Source of the DNA: Nitrospirales bacterium
GTDB lineage: Bacteria > Nitrospirota > Nitrospiria > Nitrospirales > UBA8639
Reading direction: 5' to 3'
DNA length: 55,049 nucleotides
Assembly: GCA_021604105.1 (NCBI GenBank)
Contig: BQIW01000020.1
Location: forward strand, 1 to 55,049
The notes below the pieces were generated by a model, which was given only the letters and a program-made list of their open reading frames with translations, had not been told where the DNA came from and searched no databases. Position numbers and translations under genes: made by a program. Positions 8,526 to 18,150 of the stretch are shown piece by piece. Numbering within the stretch: the first letter of the stretch is position 1; every line of letters begins with the position of its first letter.

Positions 8526-9659
8526 ATGAGGGGAGAATATGATCTCCGCCATGTATCCTCCGTGAACACGACTCCTGCAAATGGTGTGAACCCGGAACGG
8601 CTCTGGCGTTGGTTGGACCGGCGTTCCCCATGGATCCTCCGGTGGTGTGCTGTTCCCTACGGTGCGGTTGGCCGCTTGCGGAGGACGGCCTATCAATGTG
8701 GCTGGTTTCCTCAACATCGATTGCCAAAACCGGTTATCAGTGTGGGGAATATGACCGTAGGGGGAACCGGGAAGACACCATTGGTGATGTGGTTGGCCGC
8801 CAGACTCCATGAACGGGGCAAGCGGGTTGCGATTTTAAGCCGGGGGTATGGCAGACAAGGTTCGTCAGTGAATAGACTGGTCTCTGACGGCGTTTCGCTG
8901 ATGGGAGATTGGCGTTCGGTAGGGGATGAAGCCATGCTGATGGCCCACAAGTGCCCATGGGCGGTTGTGGCAGTGGGAAGCAATCGTTATCGGCTGGGAC
9001 AGTGGGTGTTGGAGCAAACCTCATGCGATTGCTTTCTTCTGGATGATGGCTTCCAGCATCTTTCCCTGTATCGCGATCTTGACGTGCTCTTATTTGATGC
9101 GACGGATGTTGAAGGCTTAAGCGGAGTCCTGCCGGCTGGCCGAATGCGTGAACCGCTGTCTGCCGCAAAATGGGCCACCACGATCATCTTTAGTCGAACG
9201 GAACGAGATGGGTCGGTCGCATCACTTCAGAATCAAATTGAACAGAGTGTGGGAACGTCCATTGTTCCCTTGCGACTGGAAACCGTACCTGGCTGTTTCA
9301 CGCATATTGCGACAGGGAAATCTCAACAGGGCGTCGCCTTCAAGGGTATATCCTGTATGCTCTTTTGCGGGATAGGCAATCCCGCCTCCTTTCGATCGAG
9401 TGTGATTTCCTGTGGGTTGACGGTAGGAGAGGAGGTTCGGTACCCCGATCATTTTGCCTATTCAGAACAAGATGTGAAAGCCATTCGTTTGAGAATGCAA
9501 CGTTTAGGGCTTGATCTCGCGATCACAACGGAAAAAGATGCTCTAAAAATTAAAGAGCATCTGAAACATGATGACCCTCTATGGGCGTTGGATGTGCAAG
9601 TGCGGATGACACAAGGGGAAGAACGGTTATTGGAACAGCTCCAGGCCATTTGTCCATAG
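8526..9659 (+). CDS. lpxK: Tetraacyldisaccharide 4'-kinase LpxK
   Basis: Membrane-associated P-loop kinase that phosphorylates the 4' position of the lipid A disaccharide. The 377-aa protein has the LpxK-type Walker A in VGNMTVGGTGKTP, then LSRGYGR, GDEAMLMA, and the DDGFQH motif in CDCFLLDDGFQH. PAGRMREPL follows, and FPDHF-like YPDHFAYS with TTEKDALK near the end. The first 20-odd residues are variable, so the exact start (ATG 8526 or a codon inside) is uncertain. The gene is 19 bp downstream of waaA. Confidence 0.93.
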   Translation: MRGEYDLRHVSSVNTTPANGVNPERLWRWLDRRSPWILRWCAVPYGAVGRLRRTAYQCGWFPQHRLPKPVISVGNMTVGGTGKTPLVMWLAARLHERGKRVAILSRGYGRQGSSVNRLVSDGVSLMGDWRSVGDEAMLMAHKCPWAVVAVGSNRYRLGQWVLEQTSCDCFLLDDGFQHLSLYRDLDVLLFDATDVEGLSGVLPAGRMREPLSAAKWATTIIFSRTERDGSVASLQNQIEQSVGTSIVPLRLETVPGCFTHIATGKSQQGVAFKGISCMLFCGIGNPASFRSSVISCGLTVGEEVRYPDHFAYSEQDVKAIRLRMQRLGLDLAITTEKDALKIKEHLKHDDPLWALDVQVRMTQGEERLLEQLQAICP

Positions 9660-9727
9660 AACTCAAATATGGTTGGTCGGATAGAGTCCAGGAGATTGGT
9701 TAAAGTGAGAGGGCATATCGTGTTTCG

Positions 9728-10813
9728 ATGAACATTCTCGTCCGCGTTCCCAACTGGATCGGAGATGCCGTGATGTGCCTACCGGCTCTCACGGATTTGC
9801 GGAATCATCATCCTCATGGCAAGGTCACGGTGTTGGCCAGGCCGGTCATCGGGGACCTGCTGAGAGGACAACCGGGAGTGGATGAGGTCATGATGTATTT
9901 CCATCAAGGGGAACATAAGGGACTTTTCGGGCTCTGGCATCTCATTCACCTTGTGAAGAAAAAGCAATTTGATTGTGCGGTGTTATTCCAAAATGCCTTT
10001 GAAGCCGCTCTCATTGCCTGGATGGCTGGCATCCCATCCCGCATAGGGTATGCGACGGATGGACGACGATGGCTTCTGTCCGAGGCTGTACTCAGGCCGG
10101 ATCGGGCTACCCTGCATCATACGGTGTATTACCAGGAACTCGTGAAAGGAATCGTCCAATCTTACGGGAAAGACCGGTCCCCCCAACTTTTTCTCTCTCC
10201 CGGGGTAAAGAATGCATGTGCCAGACAGTTTCCTGAAGTATTTTTTCCATCAGAGGATCTGATCATTGGGATGAATCCAGGGTCCGTGTATGGATCGGCC
10301 AAGCGATGGATACCGGAACGTTTCGCGGAGGTGGGTGATCGGCTGGTTGAGCGCCTAACAAAGGAATTAACCGGGACTCCCTTTGTCCGCTGTGTTCTGA
10401 TTGGAGGCAAAGGAGAAGAAGCACTTGCGCAGGACATTGCCGGGCGGATGCGGCATGAGCCGATCGTTTTGTCAGGACGGACGACGATCCAAGAACTAAT
10501 GGGGGTGTTGACACGCTGCTCCGTCTTGGTTACCAACGATACAGGACCTATGCATGTGGCTCAGGCTCTTGGGATTCCGGTCGCGGCGATTTTTGGTTCA
10601 ACGGATCCCTCCACGACAAGTCCTCATGGACAATCGGGTGGCGTGGTGACGGCATCGGTTCGTTGTGCACCCTGTTTATTGCGCGCCTGTCCGATTGATC
10701 ATCGTTGCATGACCCAGGTGTCCGTTGAACAGGTCGTGGACGTCGCGCTGTCTCAAATCAGGATGTCAAAAAATTACGGGAACGAAGGTCGGATCAAAGG
10801 GCATGCTGGATGA
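9728..10813 (+). CDS. waaF: LPS heptosyltransferase II (GT9)
   Basis: Adds the second L-glycero-D-manno-heptose of the inner core from ADP-heptose. The 361-aa protein opens with VRVPNWIGDAVM, the WaaF form of the GT9 N-terminal block, and has NPGSVYGSAKRW, VLIGGKGE, LSGRTTIQELMGVL and VTNDTGPMHVAQALG in the C-terminal Rossmann domain. The run of cysteines near the end (CAPC...CPIDHRC) is also seen in WaaF homologues. The stop overlaps the gmhB start by ATGA, linking heptose transfer with ADP-heptose precursor synthesis. Confidence 0.92.
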   Translation: MNILVRVPNWIGDAVMCLPALTDLRNHHPHGKVTVLARPVIGDLLRGQPGVDEVMMYFHQGEHKGLFGLWHLIHLVKKKQFDCAVLFQNAFEAALIAWMAGIPSRIGYATDGRRWLLSEAVLRPDRATLHHTVYYQELVKGIVQSYGKDRSPQLFLSPGVKNACARQFPEVFFPSEDLIIGMNPGSVYGSAKRWIPERFAEVGDRLVERLTKELTGTPFVRCVLIGGKGEEALAQDIAGRMRHEPIVLSGRTTIQELMGVLTRCSVLVTNDTGPMHVAQALGIPVAAIFGSTDPSTTSPHGQSGGVVTASVRCAPCLLRACPIDHRCMTQVSVEQVVDVALSQIRMSKNYGNEGRIKGHAG

Positions 10814-11412
10814 GAAATGATTCCGCTGTACGGGATACGGCCGTGTTTTTGGATCGGGATGGCACCTTGAACCACGATACGGGCTATGTCACTTCCCCTG
10901 AACAATTGGTGTTGTTCCCGGGAGTCCCTGAAGCCATCGCCCGATTAAATCACTTAGGGGCGATGGTGATTCTGGTCACCAATCAATCGGCCATTGGTCG
11001 GGGGATGATGACCATTGAAGGGTTGGAGCTGATTCATGAGAGATTGGCTGAGTTGATTCGCCCCTGTGGAGCCCGGATTGATGGTATTTTCTTCTGCCCT
11101 CATCATCCTCAAGACGGATGTGAATGTCGAAAGCCCAAAGCGGGGTTAATTCATCAAGCGGTCACTCGATTCGCTCTTGATATATCCCAGTGTTATCTGG
11201 TGGGGGACAAACGCAGCGATTTAGAGGCGGCTCGCACCGCCTCGGTACCCGGTGTCCTGGTCATGACGAGTTCATATAGTGCGGATGTGGTGAAGGCGAG
11301 AGACGCCGGACAGGTGCCGATTGATTTTGTTGCGGATAGCTTTGTCCATGCCGTGGACTGGATTGAACAGCAGATAGTCACTCGAGGCATGCGAAACAGG
11401 CCAAAACGATAA
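10810..11412 (+). CDS. gmhB: D-glycero-beta-D-manno-heptose 1,7-bisphosphate 7-phosphatase GmhB
   Basis: HAD-superfamily phosphatase that removes the 7-phosphate in ADP-heptose synthesis. The 200-aa protein has motif I FLDRDGTLN, motif II VTNQSAIGRG, and the GmhB-type zinc loop CPHHPQDGCECRKPKAG. Motif IV is VGDKRSDLEAA. The zinc-loop and N-terminal DRDGT pattern separate it from histidinol-phosphatase relatives, and the position between two heptosyltransferase genes supports heptose metabolism. No gmhA, hldE or hldD is in the window. Confidence 0.9.
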   Translation: MRNDSAVRDTAVFLDRDGTLNHDTGYVTSPEQLVLFPGVPEAIARLNHLGAMVILVTNQSAIGRGMMTIEGLELIHERLAELIRPCGARIDGIFFCPHHPQDGCECRKPKAGLIHQAVTRFALDISQCYLVGDKRSDLEAARTASVPGVLVMTSSYSADVVKARDAGQVPIDFVADSFVHAVDWIEQQIVTRGMRNRPKR

Positions 11413-11499
11413 GAACACCGGGATCAGAGAACATCCATTCAGACGGATTATTGGGATAACGTCTGTTGTCGATGAACTAGAGGTTTCTCGCGGGGAATT

Positions 11500-12600
11500 A
11501 TGGACATCACGCCTCAGCGCATCCTGATTATCAAATTAAGTTCGCTGGGTGATATTGTTCATGCTCTGCCAGCAGTGGCGACGTTGCGTCAACGGTTCCC
11601 GCACGCCCGGATGACCTGGATGGTTAAGGAGATCTGGGCGCCGATTCTGGAAGGGAACCCTGACATTGATGATATTTTGTCCGTGGATGTGTCCTGGCAA
11701 AATTGGCCGCATATCTTTCGTACACTCCGAAGAGGACAGTTTGATCTGGTTGTGGATTTTCAAGGGCTGTTCCGTTCAGGGATCTTTGGCGTGATGACCG
11801 GAGCTCGAATTCGTGTGGGTTTTGCGCGAGCCCGGGAAGGGGCGCCCTGGTTTTATACACACCAGGTGCCTTTGCCCGGAACGAAACCTTCTCCCTGGCG
11901 TTTGCTGGAGGTCCATGCCGTTGATCGGAATGTCGCGATCACCACATTTCTGGGCGGACATTCAACTACTCCGGTGTTCCATCTGCCCCAAACCTCTACC
12001 GATCGTCTCACCATTGACAGGATGCTTCAGAATGCAAACGTTCTTGATCATGAACACCTGATTGCTCTGGCACCTTGGACACGGTCGGCCATGAAGTCCT
12101 GGCCGTTTAAACGGTTTGTCGATCTGGCCGGCGAATTGGTGCAGTGGCCCGATGTTCGTGTTGTGCTTTTGGGTGGGGCGTCAGACATCCCGGCCGCCGG
12201 GGAATTTGACCGTCTTGTGCCACAGGGTTTGATCAATCTGGCCGGACGACTGTCTCTTTCCCAATTACCCTCACTCTTGCGAAGGATGCACCTGCTCATT
12301 GGAAACGATTCCGCACCCCTTCATCTTGCAGCGGGAGTGGGAATTCCTGTGCTCGCGATCTTCGGCCCCACGCATCCCAAAGCTACAGGTCCCTATCCCT
12401 TAGGACAACATGTGATTGTGCGTAAGGAATTGCCCTGCAGTCCCTGTGGAGCACGAACGTGCAAAAACCCCAACTATCTGGAATGCATGGAATCGATCTC
12501 GCTCGGGGATCTCCTTCGTGAGATCAACGTGATCGTTGGGGGCTTCTCCTGTCGAAGCGGCAATTGTGCGCCGGCAACCCAATTCTCGGTGAAACCGTAA
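11500..12600 (+). CDS. waaC: LPS heptosyltransferase I-like protein (GT9)
   Basis: Likely adds the first heptose to Kdo. The 366-aa protein has the WaaC-type N-terminus IIKLSSLGDIVHALPA, then VDFQGLFRSG, ALAPWTRSAMKSWP and the GT9 acceptor/donor block IGNDSAPLHLAAGVGIPVLA with FGPTHP. The GDIVHALPA form is typical of heptosyltransferase I rather than WaaF. It begins 87 bp after gmhB with GGGGA upstream of the ATG. Confidence 0.88.
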   Translation: MDITPQRILIIKLSSLGDIVHALPAVATLRQRFPHARMTWMVKEIWAPILEGNPDIDDILSVDVSWQNWPHIFRTLRRGQFDLVVDFQGLFRSGIFGVMTGARIRVGFARAREGAPWFYTHQVPLPGTKPSPWRLLEVHAVDRNVAITTFLGGHSTTPVFHLPQTSTDRLTIDRMLQNANVLDHEHLIALAPWTRSAMKSWPFKRFVDLAGELVQWPDVRVVLLGGASDIPAAGEFDRLVPQGLINLAGRLSLSQLPSLLRRMHLLIGNDSAPLHLAAGVGIPVLAIFGPTHPKATGPYPLGQHVIVRKELPCSPCGARTCKNPNYLECMESISLGDLLREINVIVGGFSCRSGNCAPATQFSVKP

Positions 12601-12631
12601 ACAGGGTGAAGAGGTCGAAGGGAGAAACCGT

Positions 12632-13399
12632 ATGACGGAACAACGCACGAGAGAAAAAGTTTCCGCTGTGGTGATTGCCTATAATGACGCACCGAATATG
12701 CGGAAATGTTTAGAAAGCCTTCATTGGGTGGATGAACTGGTGGTCATCGATTCTCATAGCACGGATGGAACGACTGAGATTTGCCGTGAATTTACCTCCA
12801 AAGTTTTCCACTATCCATTCGAGGGGTTTGGGGTGCTTCGGAATCACGCCCTGACCCATGCCGCGCACAATTGGGTCCTCAGCCTGGATACGGATGAACG
12901 GGTGACGGCCATGGTGCAGGAAGAGATTGAACGGGTGCTGCTGGAGGGACCTTCGGCACAGGCCTATAAGATTCCCAGAAGAAATTTTTTCCTCGGGCGA
13001 TGGATCAAGCATTGTGGATGGTACCCGGATTACCGGCAACCCCAGTTTTTTCATAAGGGACATATGCGATATCGGGAGGAGTTGGTCCATGAGGGCTATG
13101 AGTTGAAGGGGAAGCTTGGATATCTTCATGCCAGTCTGGAGCAGATTCCCTTTCGGGATATCGATCATTACTTTCGTAAAATGGATCGGTACTCCAGCTT
13201 GCGGGCGGAGGATATGCATCGTAATGGCCGGACATTCCGCCCTCATCAGTTGGTGCTTCGTCCACTATTTACCTTTCTGAAAATGTATGTGTTTCGGGGG
13301 GGGATATTGGACCGAAAACCGGGGCTGATTTTATCCATGTTGTATGCCTATTACACCTTTGTGAAATACGCCAAGTTGTGGGAAATGCAAAAAAGTTAA
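12632..13399 (+). CDS. GT2-family glycosyltransferase (WaaE/KdtX-like)
   Basis: The 255-aa protein has the GT-A nucleotide-binding start SAVVIAYNDAPNM, VVIDSHSTDGT and the DxD-like SLDTDERV. The pattern and length match WaaE-like beta-1,4-glucosyltransferases that decorate the inner-core heptose. The C-terminal block FVKYAKLWEMQ is nearly the same as that of a second GT2 gene at 15778-16620, so the two are paralogues. A good ribosome-binding site (AGGGAG) precedes the ATG. Acceptor and sugar cannot be told from sequence. Confidence 0.85.
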   Translation: MTEQRTREKVSAVVIAYNDAPNMRKCLESLHWVDELVVIDSHSTDGTTEICREFTSKVFHYPFEGFGVLRNHALTHAAHNWVLSLDTDERVTAMVQEEIERVLLEGPSAQAYKIPRRNFFLGRWIKHCGWYPDYRQPQFFHKGHMRYREELVHEGYELKGKLGYLHASLEQIPFRDIDHYFRKMDRYSSLRAEDMHRNGRTFRPHQLVLRPLFTFLKMYVFRGGILDRKPGLILSMLYAYYTFVKYAKLWEMQKS

Positions 13400-13478
13400 T
13401 CATATGGACCTCCTCTGCGATCCCGTTGATCCTCCAATGGCTAAGTCGATGATAAGCCCAACGTTCTCTCGTCCGCAA

Positions 13479-14609
13479 ATGCCCATGCGCATTCTTCACA
13501 CGGAATCTTCATCAGGAATGGGAGGTCAGGAATACCGCGTGCTGGAGGAAGCGCAAGGCATGGAAAAGCGAGGACATACGGTGGTCGTGGCTGCCCCCCA
13601 TGGGAGTCAGTTAGCGGCCCTGGCCGAACAGCGAGGGTTACAGGTCAGGTCAACGACTTCCGGCAAGCGGGGGTGGCTCACGTTGGTTCCGTTCTATTTG
13701 GGAATCTTGAAACACTATCAGATTGATGTGGTCAATACGCATGGATCTCTTGATAGTTGGACGGCATCAATTGCCGGACGGATCTCGTCCCGCCGTCCCA
13801 TTATTGTCCGGACCCGTCATAAAAGCACGCCAGTCTCCCGGACGTGGCGGCATCAACTCCTTTATGGGAAATTGCCGCATGTCGTTACCACCACCGGTGA
13901 GGCGGTCAGACAGGGATTGATGACACGAACCCGGCTGAGTCCTTCCCGTGTCATTTCAATACCCACAGGAGTTGATTTGGAGCGTTTCCAGCCTCAACTC
14001 CCGGATACCTCCTTACGAAGAAGTTTGGGGCTTGGAAGCCAGGGTCCTCTTGTGGGAGCGGTCACTTTTCTGCGTCCAGAAAAGGGCATGTCGGTCTTGA
14101 TCGAGGCGGTCCGATGGCTCAAGGAACGTTTTTCGACCGTCGAGTGCGTCATCATAGGAGATGGCGGAGAGAAGCCGGCACTGTTGGGGCGCATTCGAGA
14201 GCTTGGCTTGGAGCACTGTGTGCATCTCGTGGGGGTTCGACAAGATATTCCGGCTCTGCTGGCAATCCTTGATGTGGTGGTCATTCCTTCCTTTGAAGAA
14301 GGTATCCCTCAATCTCTCACGCAAGCTTTAGCCATGGAACGTCCTGTGGTCGCTTCTGCGGTGGGAGGAGTGCCCGAGGTGGTGCAGGATGGCCAGAGCG
14401 GTCTGTTGGTTCCTCCGCGAGACCCCGAGATCTTAGCCGAAAAAATTGGCTGTCTTCTGTCCGATCCCTTGGCCGCGACACGAATGGGGAAAATAGGGCG
14501 ACAGGTTATTCAAGAACGATTTTCCTTGGAACACATGTTGACACAGACAGAGTTGGTGTATCGGCAATTGATGCAATCACACTCCCCTGTTCTCGGGAAA
14601 GGTTCTTGA
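13479..14609 (+). CDS. GT4-family glycosyltransferase
   Basis: Retaining GT-B glycosyltransferase of about 376 aa. It starts with ILHTESSSGMGGQEYRV (a glycine-rich acceptor-side block), and the C-terminal half has the GT4 donor-binding region PSFEEGIPQSLTQALAMERPVVASAVGG. GVDLERF and VGAVTFLRPEKG lie between. The frame is open to 13404, but family alignment places the start at the ATG at 13479 or 13485. No ribosome-binding site decides between them. Likely role is outer-core or O-chain sugar addition. Confidence 0.85.
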   Translation: MPMRILHTESSSGMGGQEYRVLEEAQGMEKRGHTVVVAAPHGSQLAALAEQRGLQVRSTTSGKRGWLTLVPFYLGILKHYQIDVVNTHGSLDSWTASIAGRISSRRPIIVRTRHKSTPVSRTWRHQLLYGKLPHVVTTTGEAVRQGLMTRTRLSPSRVISIPTGVDLERFQPQLPDTSLRRSLGLGSQGPLVGAVTFLRPEKGMSVLIEAVRWLKERFSTVECVIIGDGGEKPALLGRIRELGLEHCVHLVGVRQDIPALLAILDVVVIPSFEEGIPQSLTQALAMERPVVASAVGGVPEVVQDGQSGLLVPPRDPEILAEKIGCLLSDPLAATRMGKIGRQVIQERFSLEHMLTQTELVYRQLMQSHSPVLGKGS

Positions 14610-14666
14610 ATGGATCCGGAGAGTGTTGGGGACGTGGCCGGGTTGAGCCGAAAAGGATTCTAGAGC

Positions 14667-15437
14667 ATGGTGTGTTTGACAGGTGATGTCCACCAACGCT
14701 CGTATCGGGGAACCGATACGCCATTTTCGTCTCAAACAGAAGTCGCGTTAGCCGCAAAATACTGTGATATTGCCAGGAAGTACGAAGTGAAGCTCACGCT
14801 GTTTTTTACCGGAAAAGCCTGTCAGGAAGAACCGGATACCGTGAAAATTTTATCGGATCTGCCGCATTGTGAAATTGGTGGCCATACCTTTGCCGCTTTT
14901 CGAGATCCGTTGTCTCGAATATTTAAGAAAGTGTATGGCACGCCATGGGGAACCACCGCGCACCAGCTTCGTGATATTCAGAGGACCATTGCCGGCATTC
15001 AGCAAGTGACCGGCCAACGAATTCAGACCTGGAGAAACCATAGTTATATACGAACAGCCGATACCGATCATTTGCTAGAATCCTGTGGAATCCATGTGGT
15101 GTCCGATGAAGTCTCCGATTCGAAATTATTCGCCGAATGGGTGCGTCCCGGCTATCGTTCCGTTCCAATGAATACTCTTCCGGATCACGAACACATCTTG
15201 CATGGAAAATATCAATATGGGAAAACCAAGCCGGATCGTCTTATCCACCGAATGCCTATCACGGAATGGGCCGATCGGGTGAAGTCGGGTATACGGAGTA
15301 TTTGCAATCAAGGAGGAACCGCGACAGTCCTTGCCCATCCGATGTGCATGGAGGTTGCCGATGGCATGGTGGTGTTTGAGGAGCTTTGTCAATATATTCA
15401 GCAGTATGGGACGGTTTGGCTATCAGAAGTCCAGTAA
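14667..15437 (+). CDS. Polysaccharide deacetylase-family protein (NodB homology)
   Basis: The 256-aa protein resembles the carbohydrate esterase 4 fold. LTGDVHQ at the N-terminus supplies the motif 1 aspartate, GGHTFAAF a metal-binding histidine, and TWRNHSYI the arginine-bearing motif 3. TVLAHPMCM carries a late histidine. Such enzymes remove N-acetyl groups from sugars, so this one may modify the core or an exported glycan made by the neighbouring transferases. There is no signal peptide, so a cytosolic, pre-export action is inferred. Confidence 0.75.
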   Translation: MVCLTGDVHQRSYRGTDTPFSSQTEVALAAKYCDIARKYEVKLTLFFTGKACQEEPDTVKILSDLPHCEIGGHTFAAFRDPLSRIFKKVYGTPWGTTAHQLRDIQRTIAGIQQVTGQRIQTWRNHSYIRTADTDHLLESCGIHVVSDEVSDSKLFAEWVRPGYRSVPMNTLPDHEHILHGKYQYGKTKPDRLIHRMPITEWADRVKSGIRSICNQGGTATVLAHPMCMEVADGMVVFEELCQYIQQYGTVWLSEVQ

Positions 15438-15457
15438 AGGAAATGCCGTTGGTAAAT

Positions 15458-15649
15458 GGGAGTGTTGAATAATAAGGATGTTCAAGAGCAAATTGGCGCA
15501 GGATGAGATTCCTCATCAAAGGCTCCGGGTCGGTTCAAAAAAGTCCGTCCAGCCATGCCGCAGCCGTTTGTACGCGCGGAGCGTACGCTGAGTACGTGAG
15601 CACGGGAAAATGGCGAGAACGCCACTGGCGGCTTTTTTCAACAGACCCT
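15458..15649 (+). repeat. Dispersed intergenic repeat, copy A (about 192 bp)
   Basis: The segment from GGGAGTGTTGAA to TTTTTTCAACAGACCC is near-identical to 44657-44873, and its reverse complement is recognisable at 19990-20175 and 55019-55049. It has imperfect inverted termini (TGTTGAA/TTCAACA), a perfect internal palindrome AGCGTACGCT and a GC stem followed by six T at the 3' end. No ORF is shared among the copies. It fills most of the 340-bp gap between the deacetylase and the next GT2 gene. Confidence 0.8.
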
Positions 15650-15777
15650 AAATGAAATATGCCGAATGGCGAGACAGGATGTTCTATGTGGAGCGCCCCC
15701 ACTGACGATGATGAAACGTTCAGGATTTTGTGCGGGCACAGATTTCCCGTATTGCCCGTGGTGGGTAGAGATTACGG

Positions 15778-16620
15778 ATGATTCATACTATGAAGAACCA
15801 GAATAGTTCTGCGCAAGAGAGTGCCACTTCGGTCAGGCGGGAAACGGTCTCTTGTGCGGTGGTGTCATTCAACGAAGAGAAAAATTTACAGCCATGCCTG
15901 GAAAGCGCAACGTGGATGGATGAAATCGTCGTGGTGGATTCATTCAGTACGGATCGGACCATGAATATTGCCAGAACGTTTACGGACAAGGTTTTTCAAC
16001 GACCCTGGCGAGGGTTTGGGGATCAGAAAAATTATGCGATGGATCAAACGTCCACGGATTGGGTCTTTATTTTAGATTCCGACGAACGAATTCCTGCTGC
16101 GCTTCAGGTTGAGATAGAAGCGGTGTTATCTGCCGGTTCGAAGGATGGACCCGTGGCGTATTATGTCCCACGGCATAATTACTATTTTGGCTCTCTGGTC
16201 CTCAATGCCGGATGTTACCCCGATTATCAATTACGGTTGTTTCGCCGGGGAATCGGCCATTTGGATGATGCAGAGCCGCACAATAAATTTCTCTTTTCGG
16301 GGGAATCCGCCTATCTCACGTGTCCATTGGTGCATCTTACAAGGCCCACGCTTCACAATTATTTTGAAAAATTCTTGAACTTCACGACATTGGCCGCACA
16401 GGACCGTGCAAGAACCAAGCGCTCTGTGCGTAGCACAGATCTCCTCTTTCGTCCGATTTTTACGTTTTCGAAATATTATTTCGTTCGTAAAGCCTATCGT
16501 GATGGCATGGCGGGGTTTTTGGTCAGCGCCTTGTCCAGTATGTATACTTTTGTGAAATATGCCAAGCTTTGGCACATGAGACAACTCGAAGCCCAGGGAT
16601 GTTCTCAGGAAACCAGGTAG
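15778..16620 (+). CDS. GT2-family glycosyltransferase (WaaE-like paralogue)
   Basis: The 280-aa protein has CAVVSFNEEKNLQPC, VVVDSFSTDRT and the DxD-like ILDSDERIP of GT-A family 2 enzymes. Its end (YTFVKYAKLWHMRQ) matches that of the GT2 gene at 12632-13399, so the pair probably arose by duplication and may add successive core sugars. The N-terminal 20 residues are rich in Ser/Gln and may be shorter if translation starts at ATG 15790. Confidence 0.85.
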   Translation: MIHTMKNQNSSAQESATSVRRETVSCAVVSFNEEKNLQPCLESATWMDEIVVVDSFSTDRTMNIARTFTDKVFQRPWRGFGDQKNYAMDQTSTDWVFILDSDERIPAALQVEIEAVLSAGSKDGPVAYYVPRHNYYFGSLVLNAGCYPDYQLRLFRRGIGHLDDAEPHNKFLFSGESAYLTCPLVHLTRPTLHNYFEKFLNFTTLAAQDRARTKRSVRSTDLLFRPIFTFSKYYFVRKAYRDGMAGFLVSALSSMYTFVKYAKLWHMRQLEAQGCSQETR

Positions 16621-16700
16621 CCAGTAGTGACGCGTTGGCCGGAAAATCAGTTTATGGCGATAGGACATGGTTCCATAATTCGAAACGGTTCCGATATCTG

Positions 16701-17804
16701 ATGCGGGTCGGGTTTGATGCCGGGCCCATGCGTTCCTCCTATAGCGGAATTGGACAGTATGTCCGATGTCTCTTTCCTGCCATGTTTGCCTGTTCCCAAG
16801 ATATTGAATGGGAGGCCTATGCCTCATCGAGTGTTTCATCCCAACCCATCGCACTTCACTTCCCCCCGCAAGTCTCCGTGAAGGCCTCCGAGTCATCGTG
16901 GTGGGGTGGCAAAATGAAGAAAGACCGGCGCCGACTCGATATTTTTCATGGGACCAACTTCAAAGCTCCAGATTATGGCCAACTTCACTCCATCCTCACG
17001 ATTCATGACGTTTGGTTGCCACGTCATCCGGAGTATTCGAAAAAACTTTTCGGACAGGCTCTTTCCTCCTGGAAGCTGGGACTTCGTGCCAGACAAGTCT
17101 CACGAGTCGTGGCGGTCTCACACTTTACGTCCCGTGAAATTCAAGAGGTGTTGCATCTCCCGCCTGATCGAATCACGGTCATTCATCACGGGCCTTCTCC
17201 CGACATGTTTCCTGAACGGGATCATCAGAAGTTGCAGGAGGTTCAAGCACGACTGCACATACCTGCCCGTCCGTTTGTGCTGTTTGTGGGGGGAGCGGAA
17301 CCGCGGAAAAATCATACGGCAGTTTTTACGGCGTTTGCCCGATCTCCGCGACTTGCCAAATCGGCGTCTCTGGTGGTTATTGGAGAGGTCCGTTCCCGTA
17401 GCGCCAGCCTGACGGAGACGGCACGAATGTTGGGGATCCTGGATTTGGTCTGTTGTCCCGGATATGTGTCCAGCGATGATTTGCGCATATTGTATTCCCA
17501 TGCGGAAGCCTTTGTGTTTCCGTCCTTATACGAAGGGTTCGGCATTCCACTTCTTGATGCGATGGCCTGTGGTGCGCCAATCATTACTGCGACGGGGAGT
17601 GCTCTGCCGGAAGTCTCGGGGGAGGCCGCTCTCTATGTCGACCCGCATGATCCGGAACAATTGGAAATGGAAATTGAGCGGCTGGTGAGTGATCGGGCAT
17701 TACAAACGCAATTACGCAACAAGGGGTTTGCGCGCGTAAAGCAATTTACATGGGAGCGGGCGGCACAGGATACGCTCAATCTCTATAGGGACGTGCTTGG
17801 CTAA
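16701..17804 (+). CDS. GT4-family glycosyltransferase (mannosyltransferase-like)
   Basis: About 367 aa from the ATG at 16701. It begins VGFDAGPMRSSYSGIGQYVR, the RGIG-type N-terminus of WbdB/mtfB-like GT4 enzymes, and has HDVWLPRHPEYSKKL, VSHFTSREIQ, FVGGAEPRKNH and PSLYEGFGIPLLDAMACG. The last motif holds the conserved Glu donor-site residues of GT4. The frame is open further upstream (to 16569) and overlaps the previous gene, but those residues do not fit the family. Likely role is sugar addition to the LPS core or O-unit. Confidence 0.85.
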   Translation: MRVGFDAGPMRSSYSGIGQYVRCLFPAMFACSQDIEWEAYASSSVSSQPIALHFPPQVSVKASESSWWGGKMKKDRRRLDIFHGTNFKAPDYGQLHSILTIHDVWLPRHPEYSKKLFGQALSSWKLGLRARQVSRVVAVSHFTSREIQEVLHLPPDRITVIHHGPSPDMFPERDHQKLQEVQARLHIPARPFVLFVGGAEPRKNHTAVFTAFARSPRLAKSASLVVIGEVRSRSASLTETARMLGILDLVCCPGYVSSDDLRILYSHAEAFVFPSLYEGFGIPLLDAMACGAPIITATGSALPEVSGEAALYVDPHDPEQLEMEIERLVSDRALQTQLRNKGFARVKQFTWERAAQDTLNLYRDVLG

Positions 17805-17817
17805 GAAACGGTGCTTT

Positions 17818-18150
17818 ATGAAATTTGCGGTGGATTGGATAATCTCCTGGCCGGCCTGGATGCTATTGATATCGGTTGGTGTAACGGTAGGGCTTCCCCG
17901 CGTTCCTTATTATCAGGAGGGTCTTCCCTATATCTATGCCCTCGGGGGTGTGGCCCTGGTGGCTTGGTACATTGGACTAGGGTTTCTTATTCTTGGTCTC
18001 TATTTCATCCTCATGGGATGTATGAGTGCAGAGGGATTCCTGAGTAAAAGGTTCCATGCGGTATTCTTTGGAGGTGTGGCGTTGATTCTTGCCGGGGGCT
18101 GTCACTGGTTCTATCTGATTGTGTTAGAGATGTCAGTCAAGGTGACATGA
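17818..18150 (+). CDS. Small membrane protein of unknown function
   Basis: About 110 aa with three hydrophobic segments near residues 8-27, 42-66 and 79-98. I recognise no family. It starts 13 bp after the GT4 stop and its own stop overlaps the next gene by ATGA, so it is co-translated with the glycosyltransferase cluster. A TTG seven codons upstream (17797) is an alternative start. Position suggests an envelope or glycan-export accessory role, but sequence alone does not show it. Confidence 0.65.
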   Translation: MKFAVDWIISWPAWMLLISVGVTVGLPRVPYYQEGLPYIYALGGVALVAWYIGLGFLILGLYFILMGCMSAEGFLSKRFHAVFFGGVALILAGGCHWFYLIVLEMSVKVT